From: Pseudomonas sp. LRP2-20
GTDB taxonomy: Bacteria; Pseudomonadota; Gammaproteobacteria; Pseudomonadales; Pseudomonadaceae
NCBI RefSeq assembly: GCF_024349685.1
Contig: NZ_AP025944.1
Location: forward strand, 2,486,001 to 2,550,000
DNA length: 64,000 nt
Direction of reading: 5' to 3'
This document shows positions 16,834 through 26,258 of this stretch, piece after piece. Position 1 is the first letter of the stretch; every line of letters starts with the position of its first letter. A model generated the notes under the pieces. It was not told the DNA's origin. It ran no database searches and saw only the letters and a program-made list of their open reading frames with translations. Both the position numbers and the translations under genes were made by a program.

Positions 16834-18735
16834 GTGAGCCAGTCCGCCGTCGCAGCAAACCCTCCCCAATCCAGCAAATCCTCCGCCGTCGGCATGCTCG
16901 TCGCCGCAGTCGGCGTGGTCTATGGCGATATCGGCACCAGCCCGTTGTACACCCTCAAGGAAGTGTTCGCCGGGCACTACGGCGTGCAGGCCAACAGCGC
17001 CGGTGTACTTGGCGTGCTGTCGTTGGTGTTCTGGTCACTGCTGTGGGTGGTGTCGCTCAAGTACGTGCTGTTCATCCTGCGTGCCGACAACCAGGGCGAG
17101 GGCGGCATCATGGCCTTGACGGCACTGGCGCACCGCGCGGCGGCACCCTACAAGCGGCTGGGCAGGGGGCTGGTGCTGCTCGGCCTGTTCGGCGCTGCAC
17201 TGTTCTATGGCGACAGCATGATCACCCCGGCCATCTCGGTGTTGTCGGCCGTGGAAGGCTTGCAACTGGCCTTCGACGGCATCGAGCATTGGGTCGTGCC
17301 GCTGGCGGTGGTGGTGCTGGTGGCGCTGTTCCTCATCCAGAAGCACGGCACCGCACGCATCGGCATTCTGTTCGGGCCGATCATGGTGCTGTGGTTCGTG
17401 GTGCTCGGCGCGCTGGGCGTGCACGGCATCGTCCAGCGCCCGGAGGTGCTGCAGGCACTCAGCCCGGTGTGGGCGGTCAGGTTCTTCATCCTGCACCCAG
17501 GCATGGGCGTGGCGATTCTCGGCGCCGTGGTGCTGGCGCTGACCGGTGCCGAAGCGCTGTACGCCGACATGGGCCACTTCGGCCGCAAGCCCATTGCCCG
17601 TGCCTGGTTCCTGCTGGTGCTGCCGGGGCTGGTGCTGAACTACTTCGGCCAGGGGGCGTTGATCCTCGGTAACCCGGAGGCGGTGCGCAACCCGTTCTAC
17701 CTGCTGGCGCCCGACTGGGCCCTGCTGCCGATGGTCGGGCTGGCCACGCTGGCCACCATCATCGCCTCCCAGGCGGTGATTTCCGGGGCGTTTTCCATGA
17801 CCCGCCAGGCCATCCAGCTGGGCTATGTGCCGCGCATGTTCATCCAGCACACCTCCAGCGAGGAGCAGGGGCAGATCTACGTCGGCATGGTCAACTGGGC
17901 GCTGATGGTCGGCGTGGTGCTGCTGGTGGTCGGCTTCGAGTCGTCCGGGGCACTGGCGGCGGCCTATGGCGTGGCCGTGACCGGCACCATGCTGATCACC
18001 ACGCTGCTGGCGTCGGCGGTGGTGCTGCTGCTGTGGAAGGCGCCGCGCTGGCTGGCGCTGCCGATGTTGCTGGCCTTGCTGCTGGTGGACAGCCTGTACT
18101 TTGCCGCCAACGCCCCGAAAATCATCCAGGGCGGCGCTTTCCCGGTCATCGCCGGGGTGGCGCTGTTCGTGCTGATGACCACCTGGAAGCGCGGGCGCAA
18201 GATCATCGTCGAACGGCTGGACGAGCATTCGCTGCCGCTGGAGCTGTTCATCGCCAGCTTGCAGGCGCAGCCGCCGCATCGCGTCAGCGGCACAGCGGTG
18301 TTCCTCTCCGCCCGCCCCGAGGCGGTGCCCCACGCCTTGCTGCACAACCTGCTGCACAACCAGGTGCTGCATGAGCAGGTGGTGCTGCTCACCGTGTTGT
18401 TCGAAGACGAGCCACGGGTCAGTGCCGGCAAGCGTTTCGAGGTCGAGGCCTTCGGCGACGGTTTCTACCGTGTGAGCCTGCACTTCGGCTTCATGGAAGA
18501 GCCCAACGTGCCGCTGGCCCTGAGCCGTTACCCCCATGCCGATCTCGAGTTCGGGCCGATGCGCACCACCTACTTCCTCAGCCGCGAGACGGTGATCGCC
18601 GGCAAGCAGAAGGGCATGGCCCGCTGGCGCGAGCACCTGTTCGCGTTCCTGCTGAAGAACGCCAACAGCAACCTCAAGTACTTCCAGTTGCCGCTGAACC
18701 GGGTGATCGAACTGGGCACCCAGGTGGAGATGTAA
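16834..18735 (+). CDS. kup: Low-affinity potassium transporter Kup
   Basis: This 633-aa inner-membrane K+/H+ symporter has 12 membrane helices in the first 430 residues and a cytoplasmic C-terminal domain. Family signatures are [52 protein letters not shown] and [20 protein letters not shown]. The start is taken as GTG at 16834, preceded by AGAGAAG, which gives the family's usual length and N-terminus. An ATG at 16798 is possible; a start near 16597 would lie inside the inverted repeat and is rejected. Confidence 0.95.
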   Translation: MSQSAVAANPPQSSKSSAVGMLVAAVGVVYGDIGTSPLYTLKEVFAGHYGVQANSAGVLGVLSLVFWSLLWVVSLKYVLFILRADNQGEGGIMALTALAHRAAAPYKRLGRGLVLLGLFGAALFYGDSMITPAISVLSAVEGLQLAFDGIEHWVVPLAVVVLVALFLIQKHGTARIGILFGPIMVLWFVVLGALGVHGIVQRPEVLQALSPVWAVRFFILHPGMGVAILGAVVLALTGAEALYADMGHFGRKPIARAWFLLVLPGLVLNYFGQGALILGNPEAVRNPFYLLAPDWALLPMVGLATLATIIASQAVISGAFSMTRQAIQLGYVPRMFIQHTSSEEQGQIYVGMVNWALMVGVVLLVVGFESSGALAAAYGVAVTGTMLITTLLASAVVLLLWKAPRWLALPMLLALLLVDSLYFAANAPKIIQGGAFPVIAGVALFVLMTTWKRGRKIIVERLDEHSLPLELFIASLQAQPPHRVSGTAVFLSARPEAVPHALLHNLLHNQVLHEQVVLLTVLFEDEPRVSAGKRFEVEAFGDGFYRVSLHFGFMEEPNVPLALSRYPHADLEFGPMRTTYFLSRETVIAGKQKGMARWREHLFAFLLKNANSNLKYFQLPLNRVIELGTQVEM

Positions 18736-18744
18736 CCGCCCCTT

Positions 18745-19704
18745 TCACAGCGCTTCACGGCGATAGGCATAGGTCTCGGCAAACCGCGACAGCATGTAGG
18801 CGCTGCATGACACCGGCGGGTACTTGGCCGGGTTGTCGCTGCCGGAGCAGTTGGGCAGGCAGCTGATCTCGGTGTCCGGGTGCGGTTCGGCGAAGAACGG
18901 CATCGAGTAGCGGTCCACCCCCAGCGGGCTGATCACCCGGTGCGGCGTGGAGGTGTACCGGTCGTTGCTCCAGCGCGCCATCATGTCGCCGATGTTGACC
19001 ACGTAGGTGCCTTCGATCGGTGGCGCGTCGATCCATTGGCCGTCGCGGCTGCGTACTTGCAGGCCGCCGGCGTTGTCCTGATACAGCAGGGTGATGCAAC
19101 CGTAGTCGGTGTGCGCGCCAGCACCTTGCTGGTCGGCGCTGCTGGCGGCCTGGCGGGGTGGGTAGTGGATCATGCGCAACACGCTGATCGGCTCGGCGAA
19201 ACGCTGGTCGAAGAAGTCCGGCTCGATGCCCAGTGCCTCGGCCATGGCCCGCAGCAAGGTCAGGGACAGCGCGTGCATGTCCTGATAGTGCTGTTGCAGC
19301 AGCGCTTCCCAGCCGGCAATGGCCGGGTGGCGGTTCGGGCCGCGCAACGGTTTGCCGGCGAGCACGTCGGGGTGCTCGGCACTCATGTGGAAACCCATGT
19401 CGAAGGTCTCCTTCAGGTCGCTCGGCCGGTTCGGGTCGAGTTGCTCGGTGGCGATGGCGCCATAGCCGCGGTGGTGGGCGCTGCGGGTGATGTCGATACG
19501 CAGCTTTTCCTCGGCCGGGCGGGCGAAGAAGTCTTCGGCGGCGGCTTTCAGCTCAGCGATGCGCGCGGCCGGGATCGGGTGACCCTTGATGTAGTAGAAG
19601 CCCCATTGCCGGCAGGCGGCGTCGATCTGCCGGGCCACGGCCTGGCGGGCGGCGGGGTCGTGCTGGTACAGCGGGGCGATGTCGATGATGGGCAGTGTGT
19701 TCAT
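18745..19704 (-). CDS. 2-oxoglutarate/Fe(II)-dependent oxygenase, isopenicillin N synthase family
   Basis: This 319-aa cytoplasmic enzyme has the non-haem DIOX N-terminal domain (about 4-115, LPIIDIAPLYQHD) and the 2OG-Fe(II) oxygenase core (about 175-285). The iron ligands are visible as HTD in GAGAHTDYGCITLLYQD and the distal His in STPHRVISP; RYSMPFF supplies the 2-oxoglutarate-binding Arg and Ser. The family hydroxylates or oxidises varied small molecules. The start at 19704 follows GGAG. It lies downstream of the nucleoside-type ABC operon, which hints at a purine-like or related substrate, but a 53-bp inverted repeat separates them. Confidence 0.9.
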   Translation of the reverse strand: MNTLPIIDIAPLYQHDPAARQAVARQIDAACRQWGFYYIKGHPIPAARIAELKAAAEDFFARPAEEKLRIDITRSAHHRGYGAIATEQLDPNRPSDLKETFDMGFHMSAEHPDVLAGKPLRGPNRHPAIAGWEALLQQHYQDMHALSLTLLRAMAEALGIEPDFFDQRFAEPISVLRMIHYPPRQAASSADQQGAGAHTDYGCITLLYQDNAGGLQVRSRDGQWIDAPPIEGTYVVNIGDMMARWSNDRYTSTPHRVISPLGVDRYSMPFFAEPHPDTEISCLPNCSGSDNPAKYPPVSCSAYMLSRFAETYAYRREAL

Positions 19705-19744
19705 CAGGGCTCCGGAAAGTGGGTTGCTGAGTTTCTCAAAGCTG

Positions 19745-19797
19745 GCGCGATCCCTGTGGGAGCCGCGCTTGCCGGCGATGGGCCGCGAAGCGGCCCC
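19745..19797 (+). repeat. Left arm of a perfect 53-bp inverted repeat (REP pair)
   Basis: The arm begins GCGCGATCCCTGTGGGAGCC and ends GCGAAGCGGCCCC. It is the familiar P. putida-type REP sequence with an internal GGCCGCGAAGCGGCC hairpin. The complementary arm is at 19827-19879. Confidence 0.9.
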
Positions 19798-19826
19798 CAC
19801 AACTTGTGCAATAACCGCGAAATCTT

Positions 19827-19879
19827 GGGGCCGCTTCGCGGCCCATCGCCGGCAAGCGCGGCTCCCACAGGGATCGCGC
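19827..19879 (-). repeat. Right arm of the perfect 53-bp inverted repeat
   Basis: This arm is the exact reverse complement of 19745-19797, after a 29-nt spacer. In RNA the pair would form a very stable hairpin between the ABC binding-protein gene and the oxygenase gene, and could limit read-through. Confidence 0.9.
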
Positions 19880-19916
19880 TCGCCGGGAGGCTGGAGTTAG
19901 AACTGTGGGCGCGGGG

Positions 19917-21005
19917 TTACTTGGGCAGCTGTGCAGTGATGCCCTTGACGTAGTAATTCATGCCCGCCAGTTCGGCATTGCTGGCCACGGCGCCTTCAGG
20001 GATTTTCACGGCACCGCTCTGGTCGAGGATCGGCCCGGTGAACGGGTGGAACGTGCCGTCCTTGATGCTGGCGATGATCTGCTCGGCGCCGCTTTTCACG
20101 TCGGCCGGTACCAGGTCGCTGATCGGCAGCTGGACGGTGCCGTCGGCCAGGCCACCCCAGTAGTCCTGGGGCTTCCAGTTACCGTCCATGACCGCCTGGG
20201 TGCTCTTGATGTAATGCGGCCCCCAGTTGTTGACGATGGACGTCAGCACCGCCTTGGGCCCGAAATGGGCCATGTCCGAGGCATAGCCCACGGCATAGAT
20301 GCCGCGGCGTTCGGCGGTCTGGATCGGCGCCGGGCTGTCGGTGTGCTGGAACAGCACGTCGACGCCCTGGTCGATCAGCGCATTGGCGGCGTCCGCTTCC
20401 TTGCCCGGGTCGAACCAGGAGTTGACCCACACCACCTTGATCTCGGTGCCGGGGTTGTATTTGTCCAGCGCCAGCTGGATGGCGTTGATGTCACGCAGCA
20501 CCTCCGGGATCGGGAAGGATGCGACGTAGCCGACTTTCTTGCTCTTGGTCATCTTCGCGGCGAGGTAGCCGCCGACGTAACGGCCTTCATAGGAGGTTGC
20601 CAGGTAGGTGCCGAGGTTCTTGTCCTGCTTGTAGCCGGTGGCGTGTTCGAAGGTGACCTTGGGGAACTGCTTGGCGACCTTGGCGGTAGGGTTCATGTAG
20701 CCGAACGAGGTGGCGAACACCAGGTCGTAACCGCCCTTGGCCATGTTGCGGATGACCCGCTCGGCGTCGGCGCCTTCCGGTACGTTCTCGACGAAGCTGG
20801 TCTGGACCTTGTCGCCGAACTGCTTGATCAGCGCCTGGCGGCCCTGCTCGTGCTGGTAGGTCCAGCCATGGTCGCCGATCGGGCCGATGTAGACGAAGCC
20901 GACTTTCAGCGGGTCGGCGGCGGCGGTGACGGCACAGAGCGCCGTGCCGAGGCCGATAGCGGCGGCCAGGGTACGCAACAGCCGGGTGCTTTTTTTCAGA
21001 TGCAT
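19917..21005 (-). CDS. BMP-family ABC transporter substrate-binding protein (nucleoside type)
   Basis: This 362-aa periplasmic protein has a signal peptide (about 1-30, ending AAA) and the BMP/PnrA fold: VGFVYIGPIGDHGWTYQHEQG near the N-terminus, ERVIRNMAKGGYDLVFATSFG and YVGGYLAAKMTKSKKVGYVASFP. BMP proteins bind purine nucleosides or related ligands for import. It is the last of four consecutive minus-strand genes (ATPase, two permeases, binding protein) and should give the importer its specificity. Confidence 0.92.
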   Translation of the reverse strand: MHLKKSTRLLRTLAAAIGLGTALCAVTAAADPLKVGFVYIGPIGDHGWTYQHEQGRQALIKQFGDKVQTSFVENVPEGADAERVIRNMAKGGYDLVFATSFGYMNPTAKVAKQFPKVTFEHATGYKQDKNLGTYLATSYEGRYVGGYLAAKMTKSKKVGYVASFPIPEVLRDINAIQLALDKYNPGTEIKVVWVNSWFDPGKEADAANALIDQGVDVLFQHTDSPAPIQTAERRGIYAVGYASDMAHFGPKAVLTSIVNNWGPHYIKSTQAVMDGNWKPQDYWGGLADGTVQLPISDLVPADVKSGAEQIIASIKDGTFHPFTGPILDQSGAVKIPEGAVASNAELAGMNYYVKGITAQLPK

Positions 21006-21060
21006 CGAGGGTTCACTCCTGTGGGTCTTGTGTCGTTTCTTTTTTATTGCCGGGGCGTCA

Positions 21061-21987
21061 TCAGCGTCCCGCTTTCCAGGGCTGGCCCAGCGAAACCGGG
21101 GCGTACAGCCGGGTCTTGAAGGCGTTGCGCGAGAGCACCACCAGCACCACGATGGTCGCCACGTACGGCAGCATCGCCAGCAGGTTGGCCGGCACGCTCA
21201 CGCCGATGCCCTGGGCCACCAGGTGCAGGATGCTGGCCAGGCCGAACAGGTAGGCGCCGAGCAGCACGCGCAGCACACGCCAGCTGGCGAACACCACCAG
21301 CGCCAGGGCGATCCAGCCGCGGCCGGCAGTCATGTTCTCTGCCCACATCGGGGTGTAGGCCAGCGACAGGTAGGCCCCGGCCAGGCCGGCCATGGCGCCG
21401 CCGAACAGCACCGCCAGCGTGCGCACACGCAGCACCGGCAGGCCCATGGCGCTGGCGGCGTCGGGGTTTTCGCCGACGGCCTGGAGGATCAGGCCGGTGC
21501 GGCTTTTCAGCAGCACCCAGGCGACCAGCAGGAACAGGGCGAAGGACAGGTAGACCAGCAGGTCCTGGTTGAACAGCATGTGGCCAATGATCGGCAGCTC
21601 GGCCAGCAGCGGAATTGGCAGCGCTTCAAAACCACTCAGCGGCTTGCCGACCCAGGCGCTGCCGACGAACGCCGACAGGCCGACGCCGAAAATGGTCAGG
21701 GCCAGGCCGGTCGCCACCTGGTTGGCCTGGCAGCCCAGGGCGACCACGGCGAACAGCGCGGCCAGCAGCATGCCGGCCAGGCAGGCCATCAGCACGCCGA
21801 GCCACAGGCTGCCGGTGGCGAAGGCGGTGATGAAACCCACCACCGCGCCGAACAGCATCATGCCTTCCTGGCCCAGGTTGAGCACGCCGCTCTTCTCGCA
21901 CACCAGTTCGCCCAGGGCCACCAGCAGCAGCGGGGTACCGCAGCGCACCATGGCGTAGAGGATGTTGCCAAGCAGATCGAAATCCAT
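21061..21987 (-). CDS. ABC transporter permease, nucleoside/simple-sugar type (second subunit)
   Basis: This 308-aa integral membrane protein has about eight hydrophobic segments and belongs to the branched-chain/ribose-like permease family (GVLNLGQEGMMLFGAVVGF, TGLILQAVGENPDAASAMGL, LAGAYLSLAYTPMWAENM). It pairs with the 366-aa permease upstream to form the channel. The start at 21987 follows GAGGC; an upstream in-frame ATG at 22026 adds a non-conserved leader. Confidence 0.92.
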   Translation of the reverse strand: MDFDLLGNILYAMVRCGTPLLLVALGELVCEKSGVLNLGQEGMMLFGAVVGFITAFATGSLWLGVLMACLAGMLLAALFAVVALGCQANQVATGLALTIFGVGLSAFVGSAWVGKPLSGFEALPIPLLAELPIIGHMLFNQDLLVYLSFALFLLVAWVLLKSRTGLILQAVGENPDAASAMGLPVLRVRTLAVLFGGAMAGLAGAYLSLAYTPMWAENMTAGRGWIALALVVFASWRVLRVLLGAYLFGLASILHLVAQGIGVSVPANLLAMLPYVATIVVLVVLSRNAFKTRLYAPVSLGQPWKAGR

Positions 21988-22045
21988 TGTCGGAGCCTCA
22001 GCCTGCGCACCCATGGCGGCAGGCACATGTATGGGTCAGGGGAGG

Positions 22046-23146
22046 TCAGGCACTGGCCGCTTCGGCCACCGGCGTGCGCCGCCGCCAGTTCAGCGTGAGC
22101 CGCGGCCGGTAGAGGATCAGCACATCGCAGGCGAGCAGGTAGAACAGCATCATTCCCTGGAACAGCCCGGTCAGTGCCTGCGGCAGATTGAGGCTCATCT
22201 GCGCGTTCTCGCCGCCCAGGTAGAGCAGCGCCATGAGCAGGCCGGCAACCAGGATGCCAAGCGGGTTGAGCCGGCCGAGGAAGGCCACGGTGATCGCCGC
22301 ATAGCCGTAGCCCGGCGACACCTGCGGCACCAGCTGGCCAATCGGCCCGCTGACTTCACTGACCCCGGCCAGGCCCGCCAGGCCGCCGCTGATCAGCAAC
22401 GCCAGCCACACCAGGCGCTTTTCGCGAAAGCCGACGAAGCCGGCGGCGCGCTGATCGAGGCCGAGCACCTTGATCTGGAAACCCAGGAAGCTCTTGTGCA
22501 GCAGCACCCACACCGCCACCAGTGCCAGCAGCACGAAGTACAGCCCGACATGCAGGCGGCCATCCTCGAACAAGGCTGGCAGGCGGCTGGCATCGCCGAA
22601 CATCGCCGATTGCGGGAAGCTGAAGCCCTCAGGGTCCTTGAGCGGGCCGTGCACGCAGTACAGCAGCAGGTTCAGGGCGATGTAGTTGAGCATGATGGTG
22701 GTGAGGATTTCGTTGGCATTGAAGTGCGTGCGCAGCCATGCCGCCAGTGCGCCCCACAGGGCGCCGGCAAGGCTGCCGGCCAGCAGCACCCAGAGCAGTG
22801 CCCAGCGGCTTTGCCAATCGATGAGGTGGATCGCCAGGGCGCTGCCGGCCAGTGCCCCGATCAGCAGCTGGCCTTCGGCGCCGATGTTCCAGATGCGCGC
22901 CTGGTAGGCTACCGCCAGGCCCAGGGCGCAAAGCAGAATCGGCAGCGCCTTGAGCAGCAGTTCGCTGACGCCGTAGAAGTCGCTGATCGGTTCGATCAGC
23001 AAGGTGTGCAAGGTCAGCAGCGGGTCATGCCCCTGGGCGCTGAACAGGATTGCGCCGCTGACCAGGGTCAGCAGGCCGGCAAGCAGCGGTGACAGCACCA
23101 GCATGGCGCGTGACTGCTGGGTACGGGGTTCGAGGGATAGCAACAT
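22046..23146 (-). CDS. ABC transporter permease, nucleoside/simple-sugar type (first subunit)
   Basis: This 366-aa permease has an N-terminal hydrophilic stretch and about ten membrane segments. Diagnostic parts are AYQARIWNIGAEGQLLIGAL, FNANEILTTIMLNYIALNLL and GYGYAAITVAFLGRLNPLG, typical of YufP/NupP-like subunits. It starts 12 bp after the ATPase stop codon, consistent with co-translation in the operon. Confidence 0.93.
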   Translation of the reverse strand: MLLSLEPRTQQSRAMLVLSPLLAGLLTLVSGAILFSAQGHDPLLTLHTLLIEPISDFYGVSELLLKALPILLCALGLAVAYQARIWNIGAEGQLLIGALAGSALAIHLIDWQSRWALLWVLLAGSLAGALWGALAAWLRTHFNANEILTTIMLNYIALNLLLYCVHGPLKDPEGFSFPQSAMFGDASRLPALFEDGRLHVGLYFVLLALVAVWVLLHKSFLGFQIKVLGLDQRAAGFVGFREKRLVWLALLISGGLAGLAGVSEVSGPIGQLVPQVSPGYGYAAITVAFLGRLNPLGILVAGLLMALLYLGGENAQMSLNLPQALTGLFQGMMLFYLLACDVLILYRPRLTLNWRRRTPVAEAASA

Positions 23147-23158
23147 GGCAGGCTCTCG

Positions 23159-24700
23159 TCAGATGGCGGCTTGCGCGGTGTCGAACTGGCCGGCCATCCA
23201 GCTGCCGACCTCCACGCTGTGGGTGTCGGCGGTGGCCTTGAGCGGTGACAGGCGCCCGCTGCACAGGGCGCCGATGCGGTCACTGATCTGCAACAGCTCA
23301 TCGAGGTCTTCGGAAATCACCAGGATCGCCGCGCCGGCATCGCGCAGGGCAATCAGTGCGCGGTGTATCGCCGCCGCAGCCCCGACATCGACGCCCCAGG
23401 TCGGGTGGGCGGCAATCAGCAGCTTGGGGTTCTGCAGGATTTCCCGGCCGAGGATGAACTTCTGCAGGTTGCCGCCTGACAGGCTGCGCGCCGTGGTCTG
23501 CGCGCCCGGGGTCTTGACCGCGAAGCGCTGGATGATCTGCTCGGCCAGCGCCAGTACCTTGCCCGAGCGGATCAGGCCGCGCTCGACCAGGCCTTGCTGG
23601 AAGGCGCTGAGCAGGGCGTTGTCGGCCAGGCTCAGGTCCGGCACGGCGCCGTGGCCCAGGCGCTCTGCCGGGACGAACGCCAGGCCCAGGGCGCGACGGG
23701 CATCCGGATGCAGGTTGGCCATGGGCTGGTTGTCGAGGCTGATGCGCTCGCGCTCGCTGGCGTGCAGGCGTGTCTCGCCACTGAGCAGCGCCAGCAGCTC
23801 GTCCTGGCCATTGCCGGCAACCCCGGCGATGCCGACGATTTCGCCGCTGCGCACCTCCAGGCGCAGGTGCTCGAAGGAGGTGCCGAACGGGTCCTGGTTG
23901 CGCCAGCTCAGGTCGTCCACGCACAGCCGCGGCAGGCCACCTACGCGCTTCGGGTAGCGGGCTTCGAGCCCTTCGGCATCGCCGACCATCAGCCGCGCCA
24001 ACTGCAGGTCGCTGCATTCGGCCGGTACGCAGGTGCCGGCAACCCGGCCCGCGCGCAGCACGGTGGCGCTGTGGCAAAGCGCGCGCACTTCGTTGAGTTT
24101 GTGGCTGATGAACAAGATGCTGCAGCCTTCATCAGCCAGCGTGCGCAGGGTGACGAACAGTTGCTCGACTTCCTGGGGCGTCAGCACCGAGGTCGGTTCA
24201 TCGAGGATCAGCAGTTTGATGTCCTGCATCAGGCAGCGCACGATCTCCACGCGCTGGCGCTCGCCAATCGACAGGCTGTGCACCAGGCGTTCCGGCTCCA
24301 GCGCCATGCCATAGCGCTGCGACACTTCGCGAATGCGCGGCGCCAGCTGCTGCGCTGAGCCCGCCTCGCGGCCCAGCGCCAGGGCGATGTTCTGCGCCAC
24401 GGTCAGGGTCTCGAACAGGGAAAAGTGCTGGAACACCATGCCAATCCCCAAGCCGCGGGCCTGGGCCGGATCCGCCACCTGCACCTGGCGGCCTTGCCAC
24501 AACAGCTGGCCGGAATCCGGCCGGGTGACGCCGTAGATGATCTTCATCAGGGTGCTCTTGCCCGCACCGTTCTCGCCGAGCAGGGCATGGATCTCACCGG
24601 GTGCGATGCGCAGGTCGACGCGGTCGTTGGCCAGCGTGCCCGGGTATCGCTTGGTGATGGCGCGCAGCTCGAGACGCAGGTGCGTAGGGGAATCGGACAT
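23159..24700 (-). CDS. ABC transporter ATP-binding protein with two ATPase domains (nucleoside type)
   Basis: This 513-aa protein has two tandem ATPase domains, as in RbsA/NupO-like importers. Domain 1 is canonical: ALLGENGAGKSTLMKIIYG, SIGERQRVEIVRCLM, LLILDEPTSVLTPQE. Domain 2 (about 255-500) has a degenerate Walker A (GIAGVAGNGQDELLALLSG) but a good signature (SGGNLQKFILGREI), the usual pattern. It is the first gene of the importer operon. The start at 24700 gives the family N-terminus; a start at 24889 would add an unrelated leader. Confidence 0.93.
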   Translation of the reverse strand: MSDSPTHLRLELRAITKRYPGTLANDRVDLRIAPGEIHALLGENGAGKSTLMKIIYGVTRPDSGQLLWQGRQVQVADPAQARGLGIGMVFQHFSLFETLTVAQNIALALGREAGSAQQLAPRIREVSQRYGMALEPERLVHSLSIGERQRVEIVRCLMQDIKLLILDEPTSVLTPQEVEQLFVTLRTLADEGCSILFISHKLNEVRALCHSATVLRAGRVAGTCVPAECSDLQLARLMVGDAEGLEARYPKRVGGLPRLCVDDLSWRNQDPFGTSFEHLRLEVRSGEIVGIAGVAGNGQDELLALLSGETRLHASERERISLDNQPMANLHPDARRALGLAFVPAERLGHGAVPDLSLADNALLSAFQQGLVERGLIRSGKVLALAEQIIQRFAVKTPGAQTTARSLSGGNLQKFILGREILQNPKLLIAAHPTWGVDVGAAAAIHRALIALRDAGAAILVISEDLDELLQISDRIGALCSGRLSPLKATADTHSVEVGSWMAGQFDTAQAAI

Positions 24701-24748
24701 GGGGCTGCTCGACAGTGATGATCGTGAGCAGCTTGCAAAGCAAAAACA

Positions 24749-24762
24749 TGGCCAAGTGGTCA
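24749..24762. promoter_or_regulatory. Possible GntR-type operator before the nucleoside ABC operon
   Basis: TGGCCAAGTGGTCA is an imperfect dyad (TGGCC/GGTCA) 48 bp upstream of the first start codon, overlapping a TTGACC that could be a -35 element on the minus strand. The regulator class is a guess. Confidence 0.3.
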
Positions 24763-24923
24763 AATTCCCGTTTCGCGGCCGTTGCAGGCGGGGTCGTGGC
24801 TGATCAGCGCAGCGCGGCTGGCGGGTGCTGGGGCAAGCAGGGTGTGTGGTTTTGGGGCGCAGGGGGCGCCAAAGTGGGGCGAAATTCAATCATGAGCCGT
24901 CTTGATGCTTTTACATATTGCGA

Positions 24924-24933
24924 CTAATACTAA
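24924..24933 (+). promoter_or_regulatory. CTAATACTAA motif, shared with the paralogue at 12123
   Basis: The motif lies 25 nt before the start codon of the 83-aa gene, at almost the same distance as in front of its paralogue. After the motif both also share a TA-x-CTGCC-like stretch. It is probably a promoter -10 region. Confidence 0.5.
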
Positions 24934-24958
24934 ATAGCTGCCAAGAAGAGGGATGGTC

Positions 24959-25210
24959 ATGCAGACGCGCTTTGTTGTGGTTCCCGCTCTACCCCCGGAA
25001 AAAGACTACCTGCCCAGGCGCGCAGGCTTCCCCAACGCATTGGGCAAGGGCTACGACCTCTATGACACGCTCGACAAACTCAGGTTGACGCTGAATTTCG
25101 CAACCCGTGCAGAGGCAGACTATGCCTGTGCCTGTCGCAATGGTGTGCTGTGCACGAGTGAAGAAAACGCTCGCGGTGGGCATTTAGGCTGGTACAACGC
25201 GCAATCCTGA
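24959..25210 (+). CDS. Small protein of unknown function; paralogue of the gene at 12123
   Basis: This 83-aa cytoplasmic protein begins MQTRFVVVPALPPEKD and continues GYDLYDTLDKLRL and FATRAEADYA, matching the 84-aa protein at 12123-12377 through about 55 residues. Its C-terminus is different and contains three Cys (CACRNGVLC). The ATG at 24959 is preferred over 24953 because AAGAGGG then has normal spacing and the N-termini of the two paralogues align. No function is known to me. Confidence 0.78.
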   Translation: MQTRFVVVPALPPEKDYLPRRAGFPNALGKGYDLYDTLDKLRLTLNFATRAEADYACACRNGVLCTSEENARGGHLGWYNAQS

Positions 25211-25250
25211 TGCACCGGGGCGATGCCTTGCCCCGGTGCCAAGCCAGCTA

Positions 25251-25535
25251 TCAACGATCCGTGTCTTTATGCTGGGTGCCGCCCTGGGAGGATTGCCCGC
25301 CCATGCGCCCGGTATCGGCAGGGGTTTGCTTGCCACCCGCCTGGCCGCCCTGGTGCCCGGTATCCCGGGATTTCTCCCAGTCCTTGTTCATCTTGTCTTC
25401 AGGTTTTTGCCCGGACTGCTGACCGCCTTTCTGGGTGTCGGCCATGCCGCCCTGGCTGCCCTTGCCGCCAGCATCACCTGGATTGGCCTGGTGGCTGCCG
25501 CCTTGGTTTCTATCGTTGTCTTGATTGTTAGCCAT
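25251..25535 (-). CDS. Small hydrophilic Gly/Gln/Lys-rich protein, stress-protein-like
   Basis: This 94-aa protein has no hydrophobic stretch and is rich in Gly, Gln, Asp and Lys. Phrases such as KGSQGGMADTQKGGQQSG and SRDTGHQGGQAGGKQ recall the KGG-repeat stress proteins (GsiB-like). It should be intrinsically disordered and might act as a desiccation or osmotic protectant, which is inference from composition. The start follows GAGGTAAG. Confidence 0.7.
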   Translation of the reverse strand: MANNQDNDRNQGGSHQANPGDAGGKGSQGGMADTQKGGQQSGQKPEDKMNKDWEKSRDTGHQGGQAGGKQTPADTGRMGGQSSQGGTQHKDTDR

Positions 25536-25825
25536 GATCGCTTACCTCAAGTCAGACACAGGAAGTTCAGTGTTTACGTGTGACTGGCGAAGGTTGCGGC
25601 GCGCTGCAAAATCTTTCCGCTATTCGGACGAGGTGCTTTAACCAACCCCGGCCCAACCATTAGCGGGTGAAAGCCTGTTGCAGGTCGAAGGAGAGCCGCG
25701 TTCACCAGACAGAACGCCAAGGTGCATTTGCGCCGTCTACTGCCAACTGCCCTGAGCTTCTATCATCAAACCCTCGCAGCCCCACAGCAGGGTTGCTTCA
25801 GGGCAATCAACCATCAGGAGTTTCC

Positions 25826-26233
25826 ATGGCAGAACGAGCAATCCGTGCCTCATTCGCAGGCGTGGCCTACCAGGTGAACATCACCAATGGCCAGCACCAG
25901 TGGGCCAGTGACGTCGCTGAACAGGCGGGTGGCGGCGATGTCGGGCCGTCGCCCCATGAGCTGTTGCTCTCGTCCCTGGGCGCGTGTACCTCCATCACCG
26001 TTGCGATGTACGCGCAGCGCAAGGAAATGCCGCTGGACGCCATCGACGTGGACATCACCATCGAACAGGAGCAACTGGGGCGTGAACCCAGGCTGCAGAT
26101 CGCGCGCGAAATACGCCTGCGCGGGGCGCTGAGTGATGAGCAGCGCGCGCGGTTGCTGGAGATCGCCAACGCCTGCCCCATTCACAAGGTGTTGAGCGGC
26201 GAGATCATCATCGCCAGCAAACTGGTGGAATGA
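25826..26233 (+). CDS. OsmC/Ohr family peroxiredoxin-like protein
   Basis: This 135-aa protein keeps both redox Cys of the family: Cys54 in SSLGACTSITVAMYAQRK and Cys117 in IANACPIHKVLSG. Such proteins reduce organic hydroperoxides with lipoyl-type or other dithiol donors in the cytoplasm. The start at 25826 follows CAGGAG with good spacing, and an in-frame start at 25667 would add an unrelated 53-residue leader. It is a single gene, and the 290 bp upstream show no other gene. Confidence 0.92.
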   Translation: MAERAIRASFAGVAYQVNITNGQHQWASDVAEQAGGGDVGPSPHELLLSSLGACTSITVAMYAQRKEMPLDAIDVDITIEQEQLGREPRLQIAREIRLRGALSDEQRARLLEIANACPIHKVLSGEIIIASKLVE

Positions 26234-26258
26234 CCCTCGCCGCTGCAGTCACGCGTCC

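Noticed and set aside
17035..18636. 533-codon frame antisense to kup
   Set aside because: It is His/Gln-rich with no recognised domain, while Kup signatures run throughout the other strand.
16435..19879. Repeats considered as CRISPR or insertion sequence ends
   Set aside because: Each is a single inverted pair without spacers, transposase or target duplication; REP/BIME elements explain them better.
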